Notes under the pieces: model-generated
What the model saw: only the letters and a program-made list of their open reading frames with translations
Told to the model about the DNA's origin: nothing
Databases searched by the model: none
Part shown: positions 16,975 to 25,504 of the stretch, piece by piece
Layout of the letters: the number at the start of each line of letters is the position of its first letter
How positions within the stretch are numbered: position 1 is the stretch's first letter
Origin: Achromobacter kerstersii
GTDB taxonomy: Bacteria; Pseudomonadota; Gammaproteobacteria; Burkholderiales; Burkholderiaceae_B
Reading direction: 5' to 3'
DNA length: 64,000 nucleotides
Assembly (NCBI RefSeq): GCF_902859595.1
Contig: NZ_CADIJQ010000003.1
Location: 310,001-374,000 of the forward strand
Made by a program: the position numbers and the translations under genes

Positions 16975-17928
16975 ATGATGCGGCACGTTGGTTTGATCCT
17001 GGAAGATGGCTTCCAGCTGATGGGTTTGGCGGCGCTCTCTGCCTTTGAGCTCGCCAATACTGAGCTGGGCGATAAGGGCTATCGGCTGACGGTGCTCTCT
17101 GAAAAAGGCGGCACGGTCAGGTCGTCCATGAACGCAGGTATCGAAACGACGCCGCTAGGTGTCATACCCGATACCCTGATGGTTGCCGGCCAATTGGCGC
17201 CCCAGGATATTTCGCCCGGGCTGCGTGCGTATCTCGCCCGTGCGGGGGAACAAGCCCGCCGGGTGGCTGGGGTATGCACAGGCGCTTTTGTACTAGCGCA
17301 CGCCGGTCTGCTTGACGGCCGTACCGCCACCACGCACTGGGCGCATGCGCCAGCGCTTCGGGCGCGCTTTCCGAAGGTCAGGGTCGAAGAGGACCGAATT
17401 TTCATCCGTGACGGCAACATCTGGACGTCGGCGGGAATGTCATCGGCCATCGACCTGACGCTTGCGCTGATCGAGGACGACCATGGGGCTGCGCTTTCCC
17501 GGGCACTGGCTCGTAGGCTTGTCGTCTACCATCGTCGCCACGGCGGGCAATCGCAATTTTCGGCGATGCTTGCGCTGGAGCCTCGCTCTGACCGGGTAAA
17601 GCGCGCGCTGGCCTACGCCCGTGAAAACCTGCGCAATCCCTTGTCTGTCGAAGAGCTTGCCGAGGCTGCCAGCCTGTCACCGCGTCAGTTCAGCCGGGTA
17701 TTTCGCGAAGAAACCGGGCGGTCTCCGGCCAAGGCCGTGGAAATGCTGCGCTTGGAGGCTGCGCGCGTCATGTTGGAAGACGGTCGTCACCCTTTGGAAA
17801 TCGTGGCGCGTGACACGGGTTTTGCTGACCGTGACCGAATGCGGCGCGCCTTCCTGCGCAACCTTGGCCAGCCCCCGGCCAGCGTGAAGCGGAGCCTGGT
17901 GTCGATGCAAGACCGCGACGCCGCCTGA
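16975..17928 (+). CDS. GlxA family transcriptional regulator (DJ-1/PfpI + AraC HTH)
   Basis: Regulator of 317 residues. Residues 1-185 form a DJ-1/PfpI-like domain, with the 'nucleophile elbow' AGVCTGAFVLAHAGLLDG (Cys about residue 100) and the downstream TTHW motif. Residues 215-310 are an AraC DNA-binding domain with two helix-turn-helix motifs (VEELAEAASLSPRQFSRVF; EIVARDTGFADRDRMRRAF). The ribosome binding site AAGGA lies seven bases before the ATG. It is followed in the same direction by an SDR gene, an MFS exporter and an AhpD-like gene, all of which it probably regulates. The DJ-1 domain in this family senses a small ligand rather than acting as an enzyme. Confidence 0.9.
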   Translation: MMRHVGLILEDGFQLMGLAALSAFELANTELGDKGYRLTVLSEKGGTVRSSMNAGIETTPLGVIPDTLMVAGQLAPQDISPGLRAYLARAGEQARRVAGVCTGAFVLAHAGLLDGRTATTHWAHAPALRARFPKVRVEEDRIFIRDGNIWTSAGMSSAIDLTLALIEDDHGAALSRALARRLVVYHRRHGGQSQFSAMLALEPRSDRVKRALAYARENLRNPLSVEELAEAASLSPRQFSRVFREETGRSPAKAVEMLRLEAARVMLEDGRHPLEIVARDTGFADRDRMRRAFLRNLGQPPASVKRSLVSMQDRDAA

Positions 17929-18056
17929 CTGACCTTGGGTGGCCTGCTTATAACCCGTGTCCGTTTTTGCCGGATCTATGGCATTTGAGACTTCACCCGA
18001 CCCGCGCATAGTACGTCCATCGAAGGCGCCATCCAGGCGCAACACAAGGACAAATC

Positions 18057-18815
18057 ATGCAGATGACGGGCAACACAATCTTTATCACGGGCGGCACCTC
18101 GGGCATTGGCCGCGCGCTTGCCGAACAGTTTCATTCCCTGGGTAACAAGGTCATCATCGCCGGGCGCCGTCAGGCGCTGCTGGATGAAGTGGCGGCGGCC
18201 CGTCCGGGGATCGAGGGCGTCGCCCTGGACATCTCGGATTCGGCCGACATCGACCGCGTTGCCGCGCAACTGATCCGCGACTACCCGACGCTGAATGTAC
18301 TGATCAACAATGCGGGGATCATGCCGTTCGACGATCCTTCGGGCCGGATCGATGATGCCGTGTCGCGCCAGATTCTCGACACGAACCTGCTTGGCCCGAT
18401 CCGGCTGACCTCTGCGCTGATCGAACACCTGAAGGCGCAGCCGCGCGCGACGATCATTCACAACACCTCGGTTCTGGCCTACGTGCCTATCGCCACCAAT
18501 GCCGTCTATTCCGCCTCGAAGGCGGCGCTGCACTCGTATGCCTTGTCGCAGCGCTTCATGCTCAAAGGCACTAGCGTGTCCGTCCAGGAAATCGCGCCTC
18601 CGTGGGTCGACACCGACCTGATCAAAAAGAGCGGTGACCCTCGCGCCATGCCGCTGGACGCCTTTATCGCCGAAACGATGAAGGGGCTGGCGACCGACGC
18701 ACCGGAAGTGTTTGTTGAGGCGATTCGTGCCCTGCGAGACAACCCCGGCATTGGTGAACATGCGCTGATTGACGGTTTCAACACTGAAATCGCCGCCAAT
18801 CCCATCCCCGTCTAA
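18057..18815 (+). CDS. SDR family oxidoreductase (DltE-like)
   Basis: Short-chain dehydrogenase of 252 residues. The NAD(P) motif TGGTSGIG is at residues 11-18, NNAG near 84-87, and the catalytic Ser-Tyr-Lys set is visible as NTSVLAYVP (Ser) and YSASKAALHSYA (Tyr, Lys). Relatives are annotated DltE-like although the D-alanylation name is historical. It lies between the GlxA-type regulator and an MFS exporter, 128 bases after the regulator, and is probably one of its targets. The substrate is likely a small carbonyl or alcohol compound; unknown. Confidence 0.87.
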   Translation: MQMTGNTIFITGGTSGIGRALAEQFHSLGNKVIIAGRRQALLDEVAAARPGIEGVALDISDSADIDRVAAQLIRDYPTLNVLINNAGIMPFDDPSGRIDDAVSRQILDTNLLGPIRLTSALIEHLKAQPRATIIHNTSVLAYVPIATNAVYSASKAALHSYALSQRFMLKGTSVSVQEIAPPWVDTDLIKKSGDPRAMPLDAFIAETMKGLATDAPEVFVEAIRALRDNPGIGEHALIDGFNTEIAANPIPV

Positions 18816-18872
18816 GACGCCTGATAGGCGGGCTTGCGCCCGCACAGACTGCATTTTTAGGAGAGTTGCGTC

Positions 18873-20066
18873 ATGACCGCAACGCTTGCCGACGATTCGC
18901 GCACGGTGTTGCTGCCGGCGGGATTCCTGGCCTTGGGAACGTTCGCCATTGGCACCGAAGGCTTCATGATCGCGCCCTTGCTGCCGGTCATGGCGAAGGA
19001 CTTTGCGCTGCCCGTTCCCACGGTCGCCCTGTTGGTGATCGTGTTCACGCTGGTGCTGGCATTGTCGTCGCCGGTGACCACCGTGGCCACCGGCCGCATG
19101 GCGCGCAAGCAGGTGCTGCTGATTGCGATGGCCCTGTTCGCCATTGGCAACGTCGTGGCCGCGCTGTCTTCGTCGTTCACCGTGCTGATCGCCGCGCGCG
19201 TGCTGATGGCCATTGCGGCGGGGCTATATGTGCCCGCCGCCAATGGCCTGGCCGGCGTCATCGTCCCACCCACGATGCGGGGGCGTGCGCTTGCCATTGT
19301 CAGCGGGGGGCAGACATTGGCCATCGCATTGGGCCTGCCGCTTGGCGGACTGATCGGCCACGCGTTCGGCTGGCGGGCAACCTTTCTGCTGGTCGGCGCG
19401 ATGAGCCTGGTGGCCATTGCAGGCATTTTGACTGGCATCGACCGTGACGCGGGGCAGGGCATCGCGGTGGCCAGTTTGCGCGAACGTGTCTCGGTGGTGG
19501 CGCAGCGTTCCGTGTTGCGCTTGCTGGCGGTCAGCCTGTTCTGGTCGATTGGCGCCTTTGCTGCCTACCCGTATATCGCCGAGTATCTGAGCGCCGTGTT
19601 GGCCTTTGGTCCATTGGAGATCACAGCGTCTGTCTCGCTCTGGGGGCTTTGTGCAGCGGCTGGGGTCATGACGGGTGGGGTCCTCAATGATCGCTTCGGG
19701 GCTGACACGGTGGTGCGCGGGTCGCTCGTGCTGTTGGCGTTGTCGTTCCTGGCTTTGGCCGTTGCAACGACGCTGCCATCGGGCGTTTCGTTGGGTCTGG
19801 TGATGGTCGCCGTGGCTGTGTGGGGCTTCACCGTGTGGTCATTCTTTCCCGCGCAGATGGCACGGCTTATCGGCGCGGGCGTCCCCTCACAAGCGCCCGT
19901 TGCGCTAGCGCTTAACACCTCGACGATGTATTTCGGATTTTCAATCGGCAGCGCCCTGGGGGCCACCGTGTTGGGCGCTGGCGCCATTTGGGCAATTGGC
20001 GTCGTGGCGGCCATGGCGGAACTGATCGCCTTGGGCCTGAACGCCGCCATTGCGCGTAGAGCTTGA
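18873..20066 (+). CDS. MFS transporter (DHA1 type)
   Basis: Major facilitator exporter of 397 residues, about twelve helices. The N-terminus FLALGTFAIGTEGFMIAPLL is the typical helix 1 of arabinose/drug exporters (the AraJ/YdhP group). The loop 2-3 signature is TGRMARKQVLL. A strong ribosome binding site (AGGAGAG) lies six bases before the ATG. It is 57 bases downstream of the SDR gene and 68 bases upstream of the AhpD-like gene, so these probably form one operon. Substrate unknown. Confidence 0.87.
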   Translation: MTATLADDSRTVLLPAGFLALGTFAIGTEGFMIAPLLPVMAKDFALPVPTVALLVIVFTLVLALSSPVTTVATGRMARKQVLLIAMALFAIGNVVAALSSSFTVLIAARVLMAIAAGLYVPAANGLAGVIVPPTMRGRALAIVSGGQTLAIALGLPLGGLIGHAFGWRATFLLVGAMSLVAIAGILTGIDRDAGQGIAVASLRERVSVVAQRSVLRLLAVSLFWSIGAFAAYPYIAEYLSAVLAFGPLEITASVSLWGLCAAAGVMTGGVLNDRFGADTVVRGSLVLLALSFLALAVATTLPSGVSLGLVMVAVAVWGFTVWSFFPAQMARLIGAGVPSQAPVALALNTSTMYFGFSIGSALGATVLGAGAIWAIGVVAAMAELIALGLNAAIARRA

Positions 20067-20134
20067 ATTTCTCTGGATCGGCGGGTTCACCGCTGCCGGT
20101 TTTCAGCAACACCACTTTGAAAGGAACCAAGAAA

Positions 20135-20674
20135 ATGACTTCCCGTATCAATACGCCCGCCGCCGCTAGCGCCTCCGGCGAAACCGCCGACGTTTTCGCC
20201 GCTATCCGCAAAGCGGTGGGCATGGTCCCCAATGCCTATGCGGCCATTGGCGCCTTGAATACGCCCGCACTTAAGGCGATGCTGTCCGCCGACGCGGTGC
20301 TGGCGCAAGGCGTCCTGTCCGCGCAGGACCGGGAAACCGTCAAGTTGGTGGTGAGCGCGATTGCCGGTTGTGACTACTGCGTCGCTGCACACAGCTTGGC
20401 GGGCAAGGCGTCGGGCCTGCCCGTGGACACCGTGCGCGCCATCAGGGCGCTGCAGCCGACCGGCGATGCAAAGCGCGATGCGCTGATCCAGTTTGTCCGG
20501 CACCTTCAAGAAGGCCGAGGCACCCTCGACGCCGAGCAACTCACGGCCTTGCGCTCGGCGGGCTTTCCAGACGCGGCCGTCGTGGATATCGCATTGGCCA
20601 TCGCCGTCATCACGTTTACGAACGTGTTCAATCGTGCGAATGACACCGTGGTGGACTTTCCAGAACTGAAGTGA
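20135..20674 (+). CDS. carboxymuconolactone decarboxylase / AhpD-like protein
   Basis: A 179-residue helical protein of the CMD/AhpD family. The redox motif AGCDYCVAAH gives Cys79, Cys82 and His86, the set used by AhpD-type alkylhydroperoxidases, so a peroxidase or disulfide role is more likely than lactone decarboxylation. The ATG at 20135 follows AAGGAACC; an earlier in-frame ATG at 20063 overlaps the MFS stop and gives a tail unlike the family. It is the last gene of the SDR-MFS-AhpD group, and may remove a reactive product linked to that group's substrate. Confidence 0.85.
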   Translation: MTSRINTPAAASASGETADVFAAIRKAVGMVPNAYAAIGALNTPALKAMLSADAVLAQGVLSAQDRETVKLVVSAIAGCDYCVAAHSLAGKASGLPVDTVRAIRALQPTGDAKRDALIQFVRHLQEGRGTLDAEQLTALRSAGFPDAAVVDIALAIAVITFTNVFNRANDTVVDFPELK

Positions 20675-20762
20675 TGGGAGTGACGGGGGAACGAGAGCAG
20701 TAAGGAGGGGCGGTCGAGTCGGGTCGATGACCGTTCCCGACCCGAAGCGGTCCTATGTGCGG

Positions 20763-21347
20763 TCAGGGTGTACTGATTGAAAGCCGAGGCCATCGGTGGC
20801 CGAATCGCTTGGAATTCACGCGGTGCATAAACGTTGAGACGCTCGCCCGCCGAGGGTTGTGCCGAACTCGCAGTTCAAACAGGTCATTCAATCCGTACGG
20901 CGCTATGACCTTCAATGATTCATCACCGTCCAGGCAAATGCCAACGCAAGTGGCAAACTCTGGCCAAGTGGCCAGCCCATCTTCCAAAGACGTTAGGGGT
21001 GAAACCGCCTGGCCGAGCGCTTCTGCGAACCACTCGTGCACTCTGGCCTGGTTTGTCACTTCCCAAGTGAGCGAGGGAAGGAGCCAATGCAGCCGCTCTT
21101 GAAGTTCGGCATCCAGAGCTAGAGGCGCTTCGGCATCAAAGTACGCAACGTCCACGTCATCCAAGTTCGAGGGCTCCTGAAAGCCATGCAAGCTATCCCA
21201 AACCAAGGATCTGATGGCCCCTGCACCGATGCACCACGAGGGCAAACCAAGGCAGCGCACCGCCCGCAGCGCAGCCATCAGTTGCTCAGAGGATTCGACG
21301 AGGTCGCATAGTTGTTGCTCATAGCCCGCTCGAACGTTTGTCATCAT
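20763..21347 (-). CDS. nucleotidyltransferase family protein (DUF925 type)
   Basis: About 194 residues. The pattern LPSWCIGAGAIRSLVWDSLH followed by NLDDVDVAYFD is that of the nucleotidyltransferase family PF06042: a helix with G-A-(G/A)-x-(I/V)-R and then an Asp-x-Asp metal pair (D-V-D-V). It ends with YGLNDLFELRVRHNPRR, the C-terminal 'PYGL-DLF-LxVRPNP' signature of that family. The start is uncertain: two adjacent ATGs (21344, 21347) were taken, while a TTG at 21440 would add 31 residues. A monocistronic gene; biological substrate unknown for the family. Confidence 0.85.
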   Translation of the reverse strand: MMTNVRAGYEQQLCDLVESSEQLMAALRAVRCLGLPSWCIGAGAIRSLVWDSLHGFQEPSNLDDVDVAYFDAEAPLALDAELQERLHWLLPSLTWEVTNQARVHEWFAEALGQAVSPLTSLEDGLATWPEFATCVGICLDGDESLKVIAPYGLNDLFELRVRHNPRRASVSTFMHRVNSKRFGHRWPRLSISTP

Positions 21348-21458
21348 TTCGCCAGGAACTAGAATTTCCGGTTGCTTGTATGTGGAAACAGCATATCCGG
21401 AATCGTCGGCTGCCCGCTTATGGCCGTAAGCAGTCCTCAATGTGCCACATCGCTTCGT

Positions 21459-22325
21459 TCAGACCCGACGTGACACAAGCTCGGCCAGAACCGTCTCAAG
21501 CTCGACATCGCCGTGGGTTATTTCATCCGGGCGCCCTTCGAAATCGATCCAACCTTCATTGAATCCGTCCAGCATGCGCATCCGTGGCAGCGGATACTTC
21601 ATGCCCTGTGAGCGGAACAGCGCTTCCCAGGTCTGCCTGTCGACACGCTCGGCGCGGACGGGGCGATCGAGCACGCGAGCGAAAGCCGACGCGAGATCGT
21701 TGGGCGACACCCGGCGCGGGCCTTCGAGTTCGAACACGCGTACGCCGGCCCAGGTCTGCTGGAGAAGTTCGGCTGCAACGCGCCCGACGTCTGCGGTAGC
21801 GACCATGGGTACGGGCTTGTCGAGCGGCAGCAGGTAACTGGCGATAACGCCATCGTCACGCGCGGACGCGACGTCCCATGCTGCGTTATCCATAAACCAG
21901 CCCGGCCGCAGAAATGTCACCGGCATGGGCATCTTGCGCAACGCCTGCTCCATCAATGTGCGCTGAGTGAGCAGATTGCTTTCTTGCGCCTGGGCTCCGA
22001 TCGTCGACAGGCAAACCACTTTTTCGGGCCGTGCCTTCACAATCGCCGTCGACACGGCATCGATCACCGCCTGCGCCTCGGGAAACCCTGGCTCGGGATC
22101 GAACTCGGAAGGAGGCAGGATGAATACACCTTTTGCGCCTTCGAACGCAGCGGTGAGCGACGCAGCGTCTTCCATGCGAGCCGTCGCGATTTCACAGCCT
22201 AGCGCGGCCCACGGACCCGCTCGTGTTGTGTCGCGTAACACCGCACGCACCGGTTGACCGGCCGCGAGAAGCTGGCGGGCGACTGCGCCGCCGACTTTGC
22301 CTGTGATCCCCGTAATTGCAAACAT
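21459..22325 (-). CDS. NmrA-like NAD(P)-binding protein
   Basis: Atypical SDR of 288 residues. It begins MFAITGITGKVGGAVARQLL, the glycine-rich dinucleotide-binding loop G-x-x-G-x-x-G of the NmrA/QOR2-like group. The typical 'A-x-x-G-x-x-x-V' and FLRPGWFMDN segments are present. The Ser-Tyr-Lys active site is not obvious, as usual in this group. The ribosome binding site AAGGAGAG precedes the ATG. It is divergent from a LysR gene at 22577, its likely regulator. Members act as redox sensors or quinone reductases; no substrate can be given. Confidence 0.85.
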   Translation of the reverse strand: MFAITGITGKVGGAVARQLLAAGQPVRAVLRDTTRAGPWAALGCEIATARMEDAASLTAAFEGAKGVFILPPSEFDPEPGFPEAQAVIDAVSTAIVKARPEKVVCLSTIGAQAQESNLLTQRTLMEQALRKMPMPVTFLRPGWFMDNAAWDVASARDDGVIASYLLPLDKPVPMVATADVGRVAAELLQQTWAGVRVFELEGPRRVSPNDLASAFARVLDRPVRAERVDRQTWEALFRSQGMKYPLPRMRMLDGFNEGWIDFEGRPDEITHGDVELETVLAELVSRRV

Positions 22326-22576
22326 TGCCACTCTCCTTACATGGATAAATAACGTGGCGCCGCAAAGGCGCCGTTCATCGACGAAGCGTCGGTGAGGTGC
22401 ATTCTGCGGAAATGCCAATCAAAACAAAATGACAGGGATGGCACTAGATAAGTGACACAGAATCACTAATTAGGCATGATTGAAATCGGTATGCAGCATG
22501 GACGTCCGGGGCGAGGATGCTGTGCTGACCTTTAGCCGACCACTTGTTATCCCTCATCCGTCCTACGAGCGCGACC

Positions 22577-23491
22577 ATGAAATACAGTAGCGAGAAGCTG
22601 TCCGGCGGCATTGGTGTGTTCGCAGCGGTAGTCGATGCAGGGACGTTTGCCGCCGCTTCGGAAGTGTTAGGAATGTCGCCGCCGGGCGTCAGTCGGGCGA
22701 TTGCGCGGCTGGAAGAGAAATTGAAGATCCGGCTCTTTAACCGGACGACGCGCTCCGTCTCCCTGACAGAAGAAGGCCGCCGGTTTTACGAACAGGTCAT
22801 GCCTCATCTTGCAGGGCTGGAGGAAGCAGCCGCGGCCGCGGCAGGTGGCGCGTCGGCGGTGCGCGGAAAGCTGAGAGTCAATCTGGACCCCGTGTTCTAC
22901 CGGATCATTCTTGGGCAGCGGCTCAATGCGTTCATGGATGCGCACCCTGAGCTCGAAATCGAGTTCATCGCGCGAGACAGTCTGGGTGACCTCGTCATGG
23001 ACGGCTTCGATCTTGCGCTACGGTTCGGCGAGCCCAAGTCATCCACCTTGATCGCGCGGAAACTGCTGGATAGCGGCATTGTGACGGTCGCCGCGCCGTC
23101 GTACATCGCGCGTTGGGGGCGACCAGCTAAACCGGAAGAGCTTGAACGCGGCAACCACCGATGCCTTGAATTCCGTAATCCGGAGACGGGCAAGCCGTTC
23201 CCGTGGGAGTTCCATCGCAGGCGAAAACGCATCTTGGTCGACACCCGAGGCCGCCTCACGGTCAACGATCCCAGCGCGCTTCTCAATGCATGCCTGGCCG
23301 GCTCAGGGATTGCGCAGATGCTTGTCCTGGGCGCCGAGCATCTGATTGCCGAGGGCCGCTTGGTCAATCTGTTTCCCGAATGGACCGACGAGCGATATCC
23401 CTTTTACGCCTACTACCCGTCGCGGCATCACATGCCGGCAAAGACCAGGGCGTTTCTTGACTTCGTTATCGAGCTGACCCGCAATCCATGA
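22577..23491 (+). CDS. LysR family transcriptional regulator
   Basis: Regulator of 304 residues. Winged helix-turn-helix at residues 8-66 (FAAASEVLGMSPPGVSRAI, then LEEKLKIRLFNRTTRSVSLT), followed by a LysR substrate-binding domain starting near residue 95 (GKLRVNLDPVFYRIILGQRL). It belongs to the CrgA-like subgroup judging from 'RTTRSVSLTEEG'. It is divergent from the NmrA-like gene, the usual layout for a LysR protein and its target. The ATG at 22577 was chosen because the domain begins about 12 residues later. Confidence 0.9.
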   Translation: MKYSSEKLSGGIGVFAAVVDAGTFAAASEVLGMSPPGVSRAIARLEEKLKIRLFNRTTRSVSLTEEGRRFYEQVMPHLAGLEEAAAAAAGGASAVRGKLRVNLDPVFYRIILGQRLNAFMDAHPELEIEFIARDSLGDLVMDGFDLALRFGEPKSSTLIARKLLDSGIVTVAAPSYIARWGRPAKPEELERGNHRCLEFRNPETGKPFPWEFHRRRKRILVDTRGRLTVNDPSALLNACLAGSGIAQMLVLGAEHLIAEGRLVNLFPEWTDERYPFYAYYPSRHHMPAKTRAFLDFVIELTRNP

Positions 23492-23549
23492 CGCGCCGGC
23501 ACAGGCTGGCGCTGCGACGGCGTGACCGCGTCAACGCCGTTCTGTGCCG

Positions 23550-25241
23550 TTACGCACGTCGCACAAACTCCACAAAGGCGTCTGAGCTAAGCGGCCGGCT
23601 GACCAGATAACCCTGGATGGCGTCGCAGCCCGCGTCCTTTAACTCATCGGCCTGATGTTGGTGCTCGACCCCTTCGGCAATTGTTTTCATGCCCAGCGAA
23701 CGAGCAAGACCGACGATGCCTCGAATTACCGCCGAGGCCTTCTCTGACGCCGCCAGCCCGCGGACAAAGGATTTGTCGATCTTGAGCGTGTCCACAGGCA
23801 GCCGGACCAGATAGCTCAAACTGGAGTATCCCGCACCGAAGTCGTCGAGCGACGTGGATAGTCCGGCTTGTTTCAGCGTGGCGAGAACGGAAGTCGCCAT
23901 TTCGATATCGCTGACCAGGCAGTCTTCCGTGATTTCCACATCGAGCATGGCGGCAGAGATGCCGTGTTTCCGGACGGCATGGTGAATGCGATCTGCCAGC
24001 CCCATATCGAGTAGTTGCCGAGCCGATAGATTCAGGCTGATTCGCGGTACGTTGACGCCCATCTGTTGCCATGCGGCGATATGCAAGCAAACCGCATTGA
24101 GCAGCCAATCGACAAGGACGCCCTCGTAGGGGGACTCAAGCAGCAGTGCCAAGAATGCGTCAGGTGTCAGCAAGCCCCGTTCGGGATGACGCCAGCGAAG
24201 AAGCGCCTCGGCGCCGATCAGGGTGGCGTCCGCGAGAGATATCTGGGCCTGGAAATGAAGCTCGAACTGGTTCTGCGCAAATGCCGCACGCAGATCGGAG
24301 CGCAACGCGACCCGGTTGCGCACGCCCCGGTCCAGTATCACGTCATACGTGCGTACTTGAAGCCCGCCAGCCGACTTGGCCGCGTACATGGCCGTATCGG
24401 CCTGACTCAGCAACGTCTCGGCGGTTTCGGGGTCTTCTCCCATTAGCGCGATACCTATGCTGGCAGACAGAGAGATCGCTCGGCCGCCTATTTCGAACGG
24501 CATGGCAAGCGCATTGAGCACCGCGAAGGCGCACGCTTCTGCGGCGCTTTTTGTGGTGTTGCGCAACAGTAGAACAAACTCGTCGCCGCCTACGCGCGCA
24601 GCAAAAAAGGCAGGTCCGAGACTTGCGGTAAGCCTTACCGAGAAATTACGCAGCAGTGCGTCACCGGCGGCATGGCCGAACGCGTCGTTGACTTCCTTCA
24701 GATGGTCCAAGTCGATAAACAGCACCGCGACAGAGACGTCATTCGGCGTGCTTGGCAAAGCAGCTCCAGCGACGGCACGAGACAGGGCTTCCATGCAACT
24801 GCGTCGATTCGCCAACCCCGTCAGATAATCGTGACTCGCTTCAAACTCCAGTTGGGCAGCGTGCTCGTGTTCGCGCGTGACGTCGCGAAAAAGCACCGTA
24901 ATACCCTCATCGTGGCGAAATGAGCGCGCTTCAAACCAAGTGCGGAGCGGGGCGTAATAGCCAGTGTGGCAGCCGGGACGTCCTGTGGCCGCTGTGTGCC
25001 GGTAGATCCGGTAGTAGCCGGAGTTCACCAAGTCCGGGTAACACTGCCAGATTTCGCGTCCGAGGAGGTTTTGTCGCTCCTGCTGCAAATATCGCTCGGC
25101 GGTGTTGTTGAGGTACGTAAAGCGCCAGGACTTGTCTATCGACATGAATCCGTCGCTAAGGCTATCAAGCATTTCCGCCAGGTGAGCCGGTGCCGGCTGG
25201 TGGGCGCCAGCAGCCAGTGGATCTTGCGTATGTCGTGCCAT
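23550..25241 (-). CDS. PAS-GGDEF-EAL cyclic-di-GMP enzyme
   Basis: A 563-residue cytoplasmic signalling protein with no membrane segment. Residues 20-125 are a PAS domain (SLSDGFMSIDKSWRFTYLN, then GREIWQCYP). Residues 130-300 are a GGDEF domain with intact GGDEF at 218-222; no RxxD inhibitory site is seen before it. Residues 310-560 are an EAL domain: EALLRW (345-350), NLSARQL, EITED, DDFGAGYSSL, KIDKSFV, AEGVEH and QGYL keep all the usual metal and catalytic positions. Both activities are therefore possible; such hybrids often use the GGDEF part to bind GTP and activate the phosphodiesterase. A monocistronic gene likely affecting motility and biofilm. Confidence 0.93.
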   Translation of the reverse strand: MARHTQDPLAAGAHQPAPAHLAEMLDSLSDGFMSIDKSWRFTYLNNTAERYLQQERQNLLGREIWQCYPDLVNSGYYRIYRHTAATGRPGCHTGYYAPLRTWFEARSFRHDEGITVLFRDVTREHEHAAQLEFEASHDYLTGLANRRSCMEALSRAVAGAALPSTPNDVSVAVLFIDLDHLKEVNDAFGHAAGDALLRNFSVRLTASLGPAFFAARVGGDEFVLLLRNTTKSAAEACAFAVLNALAMPFEIGGRAISLSASIGIALMGEDPETAETLLSQADTAMYAAKSAGGLQVRTYDVILDRGVRNRVALRSDLRAAFAQNQFELHFQAQISLADATLIGAEALLRWRHPERGLLTPDAFLALLLESPYEGVLVDWLLNAVCLHIAAWQQMGVNVPRISLNLSARQLLDMGLADRIHHAVRKHGISAAMLDVEITEDCLVSDIEMATSVLATLKQAGLSTSLDDFGAGYSSLSYLVRLPVDTLKIDKSFVRGLAASEKASAVIRGIVGLARSLGMKTIAEGVEHQHQADELKDAGCDAIQGYLVSRPLSSDAFVEFVRRA

Positions 25242-25396
25242 TTTTCGGACCTATGTTCGCGTGGAACTTAAGAGCCATTGTTGGCCCGCAAACTGTGCGT
25301 CCGCGCATTTTAACGGCCTTTGTGCAGCACAAAAATCGCGGTTTCTCGGGCCCCAGCCACCGCTGATGTTCAGTGACCGGCCCTCAGAGTCCCCGG

Positions 25397-25504
25397 ATGG
25401 ATATCGACCTAGCGGGCGCCAAGGCCGTCTGCGAAAACGGCGTGCTTGTTCTGACGCTGCCGAAATCGGCAGGCAACCAGAACAAGATCCTTCAGATTGA
25501 ATGA
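25397..25504 (+). pseudogene. Hsp20/alpha-crystallin C-terminal remnant
   Basis: The plus-strand frame VDLAGAKAVCENGVLVLTLP-type (here starting MDIDLAGAKAVCENGVL and ending KILQIE before TGA) is the last beta strands of a small heat-shock protein: 'A-x-x-ENGVL-x-L-x-LPK'. Only 35 codons remain and nothing before them reads as the alpha-crystallin domain. The 3' end runs 13 bases into the end of the enoyl-CoA hydratase gene on the other strand. It is a leftover of a deletion, not a working chaperone. Confidence 0.7.
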
